From positions 8,779,771 through 8,843,770 of the forward strand of contig NC_058165.1 of NCBI RefSeq assembly GCF_020080835.1: a stretch of 64,000 nucleotides of DNA, read 5' to 3'. Below the pieces are notes generated by a model. It did no database searches and was not told the origin of the DNA. It worked only from the letters and a program-made list of their open reading frames with translations. The stretch is from Cotesia glomerata (lineage: Eukaryota; Arthropoda; Insecta; Hymenoptera; Braconidae). Both the position numbers and the translations under genes were made by a program. This document shows, in pieces, positions 27,131 through 38,800 of this stretch (positions within the stretch are counted from its first letter, which is position 1; every line of letters begins with the position of its first letter).

Positions 27131-28840
27131 CATCTGGCGGAAAAATTTTTAAGAATAAATTGGTATTTAGCGCGCTGTGAGAGTTTTTTGTGAGAACTCA
27201 AGTGTGGAAAAATTTTAAATTTGAAAATGATGAACAAAAAATCATTTAAACAAATTTAAATAAAATTTTTATTTATTTAAGTTGAAATAATTAAGAAATC
27301 GCAAACGCAATTTATTAAAAGTAAGAAATAAGGTCAGAATTATAATTTTTTTTCAAATTTACAATAAAAATTGTTCAATTGTTTCTAATATTTTTGGTTT
27401 TCAATAGTAGTTTCTCAAATAATTAATTACTAGATAATATATAAATAAATTAATGAGGTATATTAAATAAATAGTTATTTATATTGAATTTTTTTTATAG
27501 TAAATACACTTATTATTTTAAAATTATGTTGAAATGATTAAATCTATTTTGAAGTTAAGAGTTTGTCCTAAATTAAAAATCCATTAAAATAATAATTAAA
27601 AAAAGAAAAATTTCGATAAATAATAAACGTATTATATGTATATCGAAGCTAGTATCTCGTTAATTTTTTTAATCCTCGGATATTTTCTTCAGTCCTTAGA
27701 AAATAAATGTCGATATAATCATGAAGGCTAGGTTATTTTGTGTTGAGCTGATTATAATTATTTTATCATCAATCGTATTATAAATTTGTATTGAAAAAAT
27801 TTATTGATTTCTTTACGATTTTTTTTAAGACAAATTTTCATTTTTTTCAACTTGGACACAATTTTTAGTTAAGGTAAAAGACCCAGTTATTGACACTGGC
27901 CTAGTTATTGACACTTGCAATTTTATTTAAATTAAATCAAACAAATCGACTCTAATAAATTAATAAATATAAATTTTAAGATAATTGGTTTTTTGAGAAC
28001 ATTTTATTTTTTTAATTAGAATAAAATTGCAAGTGTCAATCAACTAGGCCAGTGTAATAACTGGGTCTTTTACCTTAATTGTTTATTATTTAAATTAATA
28101 AAACATATTATGCTGATCTTACTGCAAGGTGGTGTCATTATCCAGAGTTCAAAATGGAATGGATTTATTTGATAGACGTTAAAATAATTTTAAATTTATA
28201 ATGTTCTTGATTTTACATACTATATTAAATCATAAAAAAAACCGAAATGTTAATGGATGGAAAGTAGTTAAAAATTATTTAAAAAAAAAAGCGATAGTTT
28301 GATCAAAATAGCTTTAATTGACTTATTATGAAGTTTCCATAACCAATAGTTATATGTTTCTGTCGGACACTTTTTTTAGTTTGATTTCTAAATTTATTTG
28401 AGACAATGAGAAAAATAAATTTTCTGAAAATAAATGAAGCCTTGCCAAGTCTCAACGCTCATGTGTTTTAATTAATAAACTCAAGAAAATTTTGTTTTAG
28501 TCATGAACGAAATTTTCATATTTTTCGTAAACTCAATTTTTTTTTGTATTTTTTATATTTTAAAGATTTTATAAAAAATTATTCGATTTTTATTAATATC
28601 ACAAATAATTAAATAAATTTTTTCATAAAATAAGATGTTAATAATTAAAAATTTTTTTTATAACTAACTTTTTTATTATTTTCTAAATTTATTTAATTTT
28701 TTTAACTATTGGTTTAATTACAGTATTTAAATGTCGTGTATTTTTTTAAATGAGCTCGAAGCGCCACCGAGCATGAAACGAAAAAAACAGTCAAATTGCA
28801 TATGGCCTCCTAAAACGGTAACAGCAATGAGATCTGTGGA
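27131..28840. other. Intergenic region upstream of SMC1
   Basis: About 1.7 kb of AT-rich DNA with no open frame of interest. It holds a foldback element (27869-28078). If the minus-strand leader at 27 kb is real, this spacer separates two divergent transcription units. Confidence 0.5.
27869..28078. mobile_element. TTAA-flanked foldback MITE upstream of SMC1
   Basis: TTAAGGTAAAAGACCCAGTT begins the left end, and the right end finishes AACTGGGTCTTTTACCTTAA. The two arms of about 60 bp match almost perfectly as reverse complements, apart from small indels, around a ~90-bp AT-rich centre. TTAA at both borders is the target site duplicated by piggyBac-type transposases, so the element proper would be 27873-28074. 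Within the left arm AGTTATTGACAC is directly repeated. The termini do not begin with the CCY usual for piggyBac, so the family assignment is uncertain; a TA target is also possible. Confidence 0.6.
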
Positions 28841-28844
28841 ATTG

Positions 28845-28853
28845 TGGCGCGAA
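28845..28853. promoter_or_regulatory. E2F-like site in the SMC1 promoter
   Basis: TGGCGCGAA, reverse complement TTCGCGCCA, matches the E2F consensus closely and lies 71 bases upstream of the SMC1 start. Cohesin genes are commonly cell-cycle regulated, so S-phase control is a reasonable inference. The site is seen; binding is not. Confidence 0.35.
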
Positions 28854-28923
28854 TTTTTTTCCACCAGTGCTAAATAGATAATAATAAATTAAAAGTGGAT
28901 AAATAATTACAAACAGCCTCAAT

Positions 28924-31900
28924 ATGCCGGCGTTTTTAAAGCATATTGAGGTAGAAAATTTCAAATCCTACAAGGGGAAGCTGGTGATCGGGCCACTGAA
29001 GTCCTTTACCGCGGTTGTTGGACCCAATGGATCAGGTTGGTTATGTTTGGCGTCGACTTTATTATTTTCCCACCAATTTCACATAATACACTTATCGAAC
29101 CCATTTTTTATCTCTATGTTAATAATTTTAACACTAATTTGTTTTTTCTCATTTATTTTGATGATCTTGACTAATAATAAAACCTTTCAGGTAAATCAAA
29201 CTTCATGGATGCTATAAGTTTTGTTATGGGCGAGAAGACCAGCAGTTTACGTGTCAAAAGATTCAGCGAACTTATCCATGGAGCATCTATAGGGAAACCA
29301 GTGTCACGTAGTGCGTCTGTTACTGCCGTTTTTGAGCTTGAAGACGGAAATGAAAAGTCTTTCATGCGATCTGTTCAAGGCTCATCCTCTGAGCATCGTA
29401 TCAATGGATCTGTAAGTTTTGCTTTCTCCGAGCAGTCCATATCCACACTATTGTCAATTATTTAGTTTTGACATTAATATTTTATACTTTTGTGGTGGTG
29501 ATAATTTTTACTGTAAAAAATTTAAGAGATATCTGAGAGTTTTTTTTATTTGCATACAAAAATTAATAATTTTCATAAAAAGTTTAAACTAAATAATTAT
29601 AAATGGGCATAAATTTTTACACAATATTGAAATTAGTAAACATCTAATAATTTTTAGTGTTTTGATAAATAATTATGGAGAAATTGATAAAAACAAAAAT
29701 TCCAAGTCGAAATTTTCAGAAACTGCCAGTAAAATTTTTTAAAAATATTTACGTCATATTCATTTATTTTTTAAACAAAATAAAATATTGTCATATGTCT
29801 GCCAATGTCAGTATTATAATTTTATTATTTAAAAAAATGAGTTTAAATTTTATTAGGAAGTTTTTATTCATTTTAAATAAGATTAATTATATTTAAAGTT
29901 ACTCAAATAATATTTTTTTTATAGCTTATACTTTCTCAGTATAAATTATTTATCATATTTACAATATAAGTATTTAAAAAATTATTAGACACTAATTTTT
30001 GTACAATTTTTGTTTATTTTTTTAAAAAGTTTAAGTTAATTTATCAGTTACAAAATTCTATAGATTTTTGCTATTTTTTTTTTTTTAGTATGATACCAGT
30101 ATAATCACTATAAATTTGAATATTAGTCATATCAGGCTATAGTTATTTTTTTATTAAATAAAATAAATTTATCAATGACTATGGTCTGTTAATATTGATT
30201 GTTTGATACTTAAATTATTAGAAAAAACATGGAATCAAGTAAAAATAGTATTGATTAAAATAAATTGAATTTTATATTATTGTAAGATATTAATTAATTA
30301 ATATTTCTAAAAAAAAATTCTACAGTTGACAATTTACAAAATTCAACAATTTAATTGGTAATTTTTTTAATAAATAAATTAAATTACTTCAGTTATTAAT
30401 ATCGATTTTGATTAAAAATCTCAATTTTTATTTTTTAGCTTACAAAAATCAAAGATAAAAGTATCAGACGTCTAAAAATGAATTGATCGTTTCTTTGAAT
30501 AAATTAGAAGATAAAAATTGATATAATTAAAAAAAATATAATAGCTTAGTGACTAATTTGATGTCTCTTAATTTTATTACAAGGCTTATTTAGATAAAAA
30601 AAACTATTTCTATTAAAATTTCAGGTGGTGACGAGTCAAGTCTACTTATCAGAGCTAGAACACCTAGGAATAAACGTGAAAGCCAAAAACTTCTTGGTGT
30701 TCCAAGGAGCAGTGGAATCGATTGCTATGAAGAACCCGAAGGAGCGTACCGCTCTCTTTGAGGAAATAAGTAATTCCGGTGCCTTGAAAGCTGAGTACGA
30801 ACGACTGCGTTCGGAGATGCTCCGCGCTGAAGAAGAGACTCAGTTTTCCTATCAGAAAAAGAAAGGAATCGCTGCTGAGCGCAAGGAAGCCAAGCTCGAA
30901 AAGGAGGAGGCCGAGAAATACCAGCGTCTGAAGGAAGAATATGTCGAGAAACAGATTGAGCTCCAGTTATTCCGACTCTACCACAATGAAAGAGACATTG
31001 AGGACCTGGAGAACACTCAGAAAAAACGACAGCACGACCTGGACAAAATCGAGAAGAAAAAAGAGAAAGCTGAGGAAGTCCTCAAGGACCGCAAAAAAGA
31101 ACTCGGTAAATTGACCCGCGAGCTTGCGAAAATAGAGCAAGACATCCGGGAAGTCGAAGTCGAGATCACTAAAAAACGGCCTACCTTCATCAAGGCCAAA
31201 GAGCGCGTCGCTCACATGCAGAAGAAAGTTGAATCTGCTCACAAGTCTCTTCAGCAAGCTCGAGCTGCTGACGAGGCCCACAAAAAAGATATTGCCGAGC
31301 TCCAGGAAGAGCTAAGACAGGTAGAAGAAGCCAAAGCCGCCTACGAAGCTTCCATCGCTGGACAGTCTCAACAGCAAGGTCGTGATGTTCAGCTGGAAGA
31401 CGAGCAAGTCAGTGAGTACAACCGATTGAAGGAGGAAGCCGGAAAGCAGTCTGCCAGGTATCTCCAGATGCTGGACTCGATAAACCGAGAACAAAAGTCC
31501 GACCAAGATCGTCTAGACAACGAGAGTCGCAAGCGCACAGAAATAGAAAATAAGTTCAAGCAGAAAGGGCATATCCGAGACGATCAGCTGAAGCGCGTCG
31601 AGAAACTCGAAGAACATATCAAGACTTCGGAAGCGGCACTCGAGGAACAAAAGAAACTTCGCGCAGATCTTCAGAATGATGTCGGTTCTTCAAAAGATAC
31701 TGTTCAGCGTCTTCAAAGAGAACTTGAGAACATTTCCGAGCAGCTTGGAGACGCCAAAGTAGACAAGCACGAAGTCGCCAGGACTAAAAAAAAGACGGAA
31801 ATTGTTGAGAATTTCAAACGACTTTTCCCGGGAGTTTACGACAGAATGTATAACATGTGTGAGCCAATTCACAAACGGTATAATGTCGCAGTTACTAAGG

Positions 31901-33966
31901 TTTTGGGCAAGTATATGGAAGCCATCGTCGTTGATACGGAGAAAACAGCGAGGTCGTGCATTCAGTATCTTAAGGAACAGTATCTTGAACCAGAGACTTT
32001 CTTGCCGCTTGATTATATCCAGGCAAAGCCGCTGAAGGAACGTCTAAGGAACATCAAGGAACCGAAGAACGTAAAGTTATTGTACGATGTTCTCCATTTC
32101 TCACCCAAGGATATCGACCGAGCGGTTCTGTTCGCAACTAATAACGCTTTGGTCTGTGAAACGCCAGAGGACGCCAACAAGGTCGCCTATGAACTGGACA
32201 AAAAGACCAGGTACGACTGTGTAGCGTTAGATGGAACCTTCTACCAGAAGGCTGGAATCATTTCTGGTGGTAGTTTGGATCTGGCCAAAAAAGCCAAGCG
32301 TTGGGACGAGAAGCAGATGGCTCAGCTTAAAGCTCAAAAAGAGAAACTTACTGAGGAACTGAGAGAGTGTTTGAAGAAGTCGAGAAAAGAGTCTGAGCTA
32401 AATACGATAGAGTCTCAGATCAGAGGTTTGGAAACTAGATTAAAGTACAACAAGAGCGATTTGTTAGGAACGAAGAAGCAGATCGCAGATTGTGATAATG
32501 AACTGAAGGAGCTACAGGCTGAGTTAGATCAGTTTGAGCCGACGATTGCAGTTATTGAGAAGACGATGACTGCCAGGGACCAAGAGATCCAGAATATTAA
32601 AGAGAAGATGAATAATGTTGAGGATGATGTCTTCACAAGCTTCTGCGAGCAAATTGGAGTAAGTAACATCAGGCAGTACGAAGAAAGGGAGTTGAGGTCG
32701 CAGCAAGAAAGAGCCAAGAAGCGAATGGAGTTTGACAATCAGTGCAATCGGATCCAGAACCAGCTGGACTTTGAAAAGCAGAGAGATACTGAGAGCAATG
32801 TTCTGAGATGGGAACGTGCTGTCCAGGATGCTGAAGATAAGTTGGAATCCGCTAAACAGACTGAAGCTAACCAGAAGTCAGAGATTGACAATGATGAGAC
32901 GCAGATGGAGAAGCTTAAGAGCCAGAGAAATACTAAGAAAATGGAGGTTGACGCTAAAGAAGAGGAGATTGGTAAATGTCGTAGGGACGTTGGAGCTATT
33001 GCTAAAGATTTACAGGGAGTTCAGAAGCAGCTGAATAATATTGAGACGAAGATAGAGCAACGCAGAGCTGACAGACATGCTATTTTGATGCACTGCAAAA
33101 TGGAGGACATCGCAGTACCGATGATCCGTGGGAACATGGAGGATATTGCGGGAGACGCAAACAATGATACGAATAATGAAACTTTAAGTACGCAGCAGCA
33201 GTACGAGCGCGAGAGTAGGATTACAATTGACTATGGAACGCTGCCGGATAATTTGAAGGAAATAGAAGATGACGAGTTCAAGAAGACGATGGACAAGATC
33301 AACAAGGCGATTAATGATTTGCAGAATAATATTCAGAGGATTCAGGCGCCCAATATGAAGGCGATACAGAAGCTGTATCTGGCGAAGGAGAAGCTCCAGG
33401 AGACCAATGAAGAGTTTGAACAGTCGAGGAAGAAGGCCAAGAAGGCAAAAACGCTGTTCGAGAAAGTCAAAAAGGAGAGACACGACAAGTTCATGGCGTG
33501 TTTCGAGCATGTTGCCAATGAGATCGATCCTATTTACAAAAGCTTGGCGAAAAATCAGTCTGCGCAAGCGTTTCTTAGTCCGGAGAATCCTGAAGAGCCT
33601 TACTTGGATGGTATTAATTACAACTGTGTCGCTCCGGGGAAGAGATTCCAACCTATGTCGAATCTCTCTGGAGGAGAGAAAACTGTTGCGGCTCTGGCGC
33701 TGCTTTTTGCAATTCATAGTTTCCAGCCAGCGCCATTTTTTGTTCTTGACGAGATAGACGCCGCGTTGGATAACACCAATATCGGGAAGGTAGCGAGCTA
33801 CATCAGAGACAAGACTAGTTCGTTACAGACAATCGTTATTTCGCTTAAAGAAGAGTTCTACTGTCACGCAGACGCCCTGATTGGGATCTGTCCAGAGGTC
33901 GGAAGCTGTCTTGAAAGCAAAGTACTAACGTTAGATCTAACAACTTTTCCTATGAATGTTAATTAA
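28924..33966 (+). CDS. SMC1: Cohesin subunit SMC1 (structural maintenance of chromosomes 1), complete, 3 coding exons
   Basis: Core ATPase of cohesin, which with SMC3, the kleisin Rad21 and SA/STAG entraps sister chromatids and extrudes loops in the nucleus. Coding exons are 28924-29035, 29191-29411 and 30625-33966, joined by GT-AG introns (tcag|GTTGGT...TTTCAG|gtaaa; gatct|GTAAGT...TTTCAG|gtggt). The product is 1,224 residues; human SMC1A has 1,233. Seen: Walker A GPNGSGKS at 33-40 (split by intron 1), Q-loop Q138, coiled coil ~165-500, hinge ~508-663 with VALDGTFYQKAGIISGGSLD, second coiled coil ~665-1060, ABC signature LSGGEKT at 1125, Walker B FFVLDEID at 1149-1156. All key residues are intact. 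An in-frame TAA at 28900-28902 fixes the start. Exon 3 alone carries 91% of the protein and is much less AT-rich than its flanks. Confidence 0.97.
29036..29190 (+). other. SMC1 intron 1
   Basis: 155 bp, phase 1, inside the Walker A glycine codon (G|GT). Donor GTTGGT is weak; acceptor CCTTTCAG is good. Reading through it would destroy the P-loop, which continues exactly as GKSNFMDAISF only after splicing. Confidence 0.93.
29412..30624 (+). other. SMC1 intron 2
   Basis: 1,213 bp, phase 0, donor GTAAGT, acceptor AAAATTTCAG. Extremely AT-rich. One open frame of 73 codons at 29675-29896 is a product of AT composition (Lys/Ile/Phe/Asn only) and is not called. Joining residues ...EHRINGS to VVTSQVYLSELEHLGI reproduces the SMC1 head without a gap. 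Confidence 0.92.
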
Positions 33967-34200
33967 AAAGTTTATTATCTTAATGTTATCTTTATTTATC
34001 TTGTCGTTTTATTCCTTATTAGTTACATTTTTTACTTTTATTTAATGAACTAAAACTGAATTACTTAGCTTTATTTTTCGTCTTCTTTAATTTCACTTTA
34101 TATTATTATTATTATTATTGTAATTCTTGTTTTGATTTAATGGGAAACTTGTACATAAATCAAAGGAAAGATAATAAAACAATTTTTCAATAATTTTTAT
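33967..34200 (+). other. SMC1 3' UTR with poly(A) signal
   Basis: Follows TAA at 33964-33966. The sequence is T-rich with an AATAAA hexamer at 34173-34178, about 207 bases after the stop codon. The actual cleavage site is not determinable from sequence alone. Confidence 0.5.
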
Positions 34201-34958
34201 TTTATGATTAAATATTTTAAGGACAAAAGGTGAGTTTATTGATTTTATTGTCAAAACTATATTTTCAACCACGAGTATCTTTATACGATGTTTCAACTTG
34301 GACTTTAATCGATAGAATAATTTTATTTTAATCATGTATTTGTTTTATTAATGATAGTTTTTTCTCATTACCATCCTTTGTATTTTTTTTTCTTAATTTT
34401 TTATTTAAAAAATAACTGTTCTTGAAGAATTTTCATTGGTAAGTATATTTTTATAATTATCATTTTTGCCGCTGGTAGACGTTTTAAAAAGAAAAGAAAG
34501 AACTTTTTAGCTGTAAGCTGTTATAATAGTAATTAATTAAAAAATTTGTATTTTTCGTAATAAATAGATTTATTAAAACTAAATCTACCATAGAATTTTA
34601 ATAAAAACATATTTCCATGAAAAAAAAAAAAAAAAAAATAAGCGGTAAAAACTAAAATATTTACAAACTAAAACTAAAACTGAAGCGCCATAAAAAGTAA
34701 CCCCGAAGTTTCTAGATTAAAAACCATAAAAGAGTTGAAAACACGGTAAGATATTTCATGAAAACTGTATGTGTATATATTTGCCTATAAAAATATCAAA
34801 AGTTTTATAAACTTGTATAAAATAAAATAAAAAAGTGAACAAAACGAGAATAGTCATCGATTGATTTGTTTCCGGCGATAATAACGTAAATCTGCTGAAT
34901 AATTTTGTCAATCCATATCCATATGTATATAAATACCCATAGAGACGTCTACATATTC

Positions 34959-35014
<56 letters not shown>

Positions 35015-35329
35015 GAATTAGTATATGGTACATAGATGGTAGTCATCAATCGCAGTTCTCCCACTATGTATAACCTGTAAGCCCTCGGATCAATACAATC
35101 AGCAATGCTGAAAAATATTTACTGGCACTTTGAATCCCACTATTGTCGCTAAAATTTAATCAGTCAATTATTCTGTTTTAGGTAACAAGGAGCATCATTA
35201 TTATTATTGTTATTATTAAAATTATTATTATGAATTTGAAGAAGATGAAAACAAAGGAGTGAAAATAATGAGGAGGAAAAAGTATGAGTAAGCCGGAGGC
35301 GAAAAAAAAGCATCTGAGAGTTTTCTTAG
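34201..35329. other. Intergenic AT-rich spacer
   Basis: No gene seen. Contains an A-run at 34621-34639 and a long (AT)n tract at 34962-35009. Composition starts to become less AT-rich after about 35.2 kb. Confidence 0.6.
34962..35009. repeat. (AT)n microsatellite
   Basis: An uninterrupted AT run of about 48 bp between ACATATTCACA and GTACAGAATTAG. Confidence 0.95.
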
Positions 35330-35821
35330 TCATCCCGTCACGTGTGTGTAGAGCTATAGATGGAGGTGTTATATTAGAAGTGGGGTAAGTGTCGAAGAAA
35401 TGGAATTGAGCAACGTAATAGTTGGAAGGAGGTTCAACGTTGAAGTAGTTGCAGATGAGCTGAAGTTCCTTCTATTGGGATTGGAATTGGGAGCGAAGAG
35501 AAGAAGACTAGACGGAGTCTGAAGGAGAAGTCGATGAAATGGATGGGAGCTGCTAGCAGAGAAGCTAGATAAAATCGAATGGAAGGAAAGAAGGTAAGAA
35601 TATAAGTATTTACAGTCATGTGCTAGGATCCTCGTCCTCTTCACCAGGTCACGGTGGGAGTAAGAAATAAGGCGTAAGGGGTAGTAGAAAGTAGAGAGTA
35701 GAGGGATGAACGAATAAGGTACTGATGATATTGCAAACCAGAGTTGAGTTGAGAGTAATCTGGAGAGTTTACCACTGTATACGTCGGATATGAGGGTGTC
35801 GCACAAGCCGGTCACGGCGTT

Positions 35822-35835
35822 GTTGCCATGGCAAC
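35822..35835. promoter_or_regulatory. RFX X-box, perfect palindrome GTTGCCATGGCAAC
   Basis: Exact match to the palindromic X-box bound by RFX-family winged-helix factors, which control ciliary and some neuronal genes in animals. It sits in a GC-rich patch (about 35790-35880) otherwise without recognised features. Two more matches occur at 40031 and 56460. Its CCATGG core includes an ATG in good context, but the frame that follows is short and anonymous. Confidence 0.5.
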
Positions 35836-35844
35836 GCTCAGCGA

Positions 35845-38800
35845 TAAATCAACCCGCAGCATCCCCGAGTGCTGTAAGATAAAACCACATACATCCATGC
35901 ATACTATATAAGTTGACTATCTGAGTACGTATATTGCCCCGAATAATTTATTAATTAGAATTAGAGTGTTAGAGCCCGAGACCAAGTGTGTTCTGATTAA
36001 GCAGCTCCATTGACACTTTAAATAAGGACAGCTGAATTTATAGAGTGCATTTAATTAACCGCCAACGGATAAATTGGTTAGGTCCTAGATTGAATCAGCT
36101 TCATGAAACTTACCCTTGATTTTTTGGACATGGTTGATGAGATTGGGGTTTATAAGACATTTATTCTTCTACTTCAACACTAGTTCTGGATTGTTAGTCC
36201 TTTTTGTGCGTAGTTATGATGGCCAGCAATCGTTACAGCAGTTTCTAACCAACTTATCGGCAGAGCGATCGATGTTAGCCCCGAATTTCATGATATCTTT
36301 ATCACAAAAGAGCATCAGTGGTGTCAGGAATCAGGATTTCAGTACGAAATAGCTTGGCTGAAAGATTTCACCGATAACCTAAAGCGTAATGAGGTTAGGT
36401 GTCAAGTATGGCGTACTTATATCGATTAGATACGTCGATAAAAGACAATGTGGGCAGCTAATGGATACTATTTGCGCAGCAGACCAGTCTATTTCTATTT
36501 GCGTCCTTGGTCCTGGTCGGCCAGAAGCTATGAGATATTCGGTCATCACCGTGCTCGTGGGAGACTGCTCCCTGAAATAACAGATCATTGGATTCATCCA
36601 CTTTATCAAAGGTTATTTGTTTTTTGTTTTTGCCACCCATTCCTCCTGTCCACTAGGGGCATGCGTATTATCTACCATAACTACCGAGCAGGGTAGAGTA
36701 GGCTGAGAAAGATGTTATTGTGACATTTACGGTGATGCCTCTGGCTATCATAGCGGGGGTGTACTTCATTATTTTGTTTTGACGTCACTGCGTCCTGATA
36801 TAAATAACGAATACGTTAATTTATAGTCCACCACACAGAGACTACACTAAGATAATTATAAAATCCAGGAGCAATATTCATTCCCTGTGATGTTGATATA
36901 GTTTTCTACCAATAATCTAAAGTGAATTTCAACTCCCCCATGTGTCAACTAAGCTCCCCCCGGTATCCAGTAGGTCGAGGCCAAAAAAATAATGAGGGCA
37001 ATAGCGTCGTAAGGGATTTTATATCACGACACTACCTCCAACATCCAATATGCTGAGCGATAGGCCAAGGACACCTGTTGCATTAATTTAACTTATAACC
37101 TATACCTTTACCTTGAATCAAGCATCCCCTGAAGAGAGTAATGATCTTACAATTTTAGGCTGAACTAAAACTAACCCTAGATGATCTAAAAACATGATTA
37201 GAAATCCTTAGAAAACCTAATGTCTTCTATTTCTTTGATTGAGTGGTTCAATCTTGGAAATGGTGGATCAGTAACTATTTAATTTGAACATGATTTATTA
37301 CTATCTAATCCTCTTTCTCTGGGCACAAATAGAAACTCTATGTTTTATATGCATTGGTTTAAAATAATCTTATCGACAGCTAGAACCTCAATGAACTTTT
37401 ACTATCCCAAACCTATAGAAAGAGTTACCCTTAGTTAACCCTTGGCATACCCCCGAGTTATTCTCTGTCGCAATACAGCGGACAATAAACGGTCTTTAGG
37501 ACACAGTAGAGTAGAGGCGCTAGTGTACTCAATTGCAGTTAAAGTTACAGGTTATGTGTATTTTCTGTTGTATTTGTGTTGTGTATACAGTAGCTCAAAC
37601 TAGACGGATAGAATGATAATCTGGGAGCTCTTGGTACTTGGTTAGGTATTGATCTGTCGGTTCGGGTGTTACTGTATATAACATTATCCCCACGTATCCA
37701 GAAATGGATTCCCTCTCCTGGTACTCTACCAACTGGGTAGTGGAACACTGTGAAAGGGTGGTGGAAAGGAACAGGCTCTTTCTACCCTTTCTAGCGGCTT
37801 AGGAACTTGGTGGGAGGCTAGAGTTTATTCAAAGGGGTGTCAAGCCCCCCGAAAGGGGCCACTGAGAATACGATGATGGTTTTGTATTTGCTGGTGAGTA
37901 AGCGAGAGATTGAGGTTTTTAGTGAGGGGATGATGATACTGTACTACGGAATGGTGAGGGCGGATTGGCAGCTCTGAATTTTGTATTCTTGCTCACTTGG
38001 GTCTTTTTCCTTCGCCAGTACGTCTCGTTCTGTATCACTACTCTTTAGATCTTTTTTAGGATTCTTCTTACCCGTTTTTGGCAACCTTCATGAAGTTGTT
38101 GTTTGTTGTAGTTGTAAGGAGCTCAGAATGATGGGAGCCAGTAAAAGGATACCAATAGAAATGTTTCTTACGTTTCTGATATGATATGGATTATTCTGCT
38201 GGTAAATAGATTCTTGGAAAGCAAACAAGGAACCAAGCTAGAGATAGTCCCTTACACATTTTTTAAACTTAATTTTGTCGGAATAACTTTCAAGAGTGTA
38301 CAGAGGTATGCTAAATCTTTGTTTTATCATTTCTCGGCTAACTGAATTCTTGATGGCAGTAAAAGTAATTTAAAAAATATCATTCAGTTTAAGAAACCTG
38401 AATCTCAGGTTGTATCACATCATAATCCGCAAAACCATAAAATCCACGATCGTTTTCTTACAAAAGAACATAAATTTCTACTGATAATATTGATTTAATC
38501 TTTTGGAAATAGAAGAAGAAATAAATTATCCATAATTATTACGAATTTAAGCAAAATTCCATTTATTATTCACATAATATATTTGGATTATATCATAAAT
38601 TTGCAACCATTATATAATATTTAATAGAAATTTTTAACTATCAACATTAGCAATTCATGGCAACCTCAATCCAGAATATAGACTATAGAAGTATAGAAAT
38701 TTTTCAAGGGGTGAAGATCTTCAAATATTGTCGTCTCACAACAAATATAAAATTTGTATAACCTATAATTAATCGGAATTGATATGATAAAATATGTTAT

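Noticed and set aside
29675..29896. 73-codon frame within SMC1 intron 2
   Set aside because: Composed almost entirely of Lys, Ile, Phe, Asn and Leu from AT-rich DNA; splicing of SMC1 removes it.
30967..33717. Long minus-strand frames (104 and 177 codons) opposite SMC1
   Set aside because: Shadow frames of the SMC1 exon; their sequence mirrors the Lys/Glu-rich coiled coil and shows no domain.
35369..35815. 148-codon minus-strand frame
   Set aside because: Ser/Leu/Phe-rich product of purine-rich DNA, no domain recognised, and frames of this length are plausible by chance at this composition.
36389..36580. 63-codon plus-strand frame with non-repetitive residues
   Set aside because: Not linked to splice signals and matching nothing known; chance frames of this size are expected in less AT-rich DNA.
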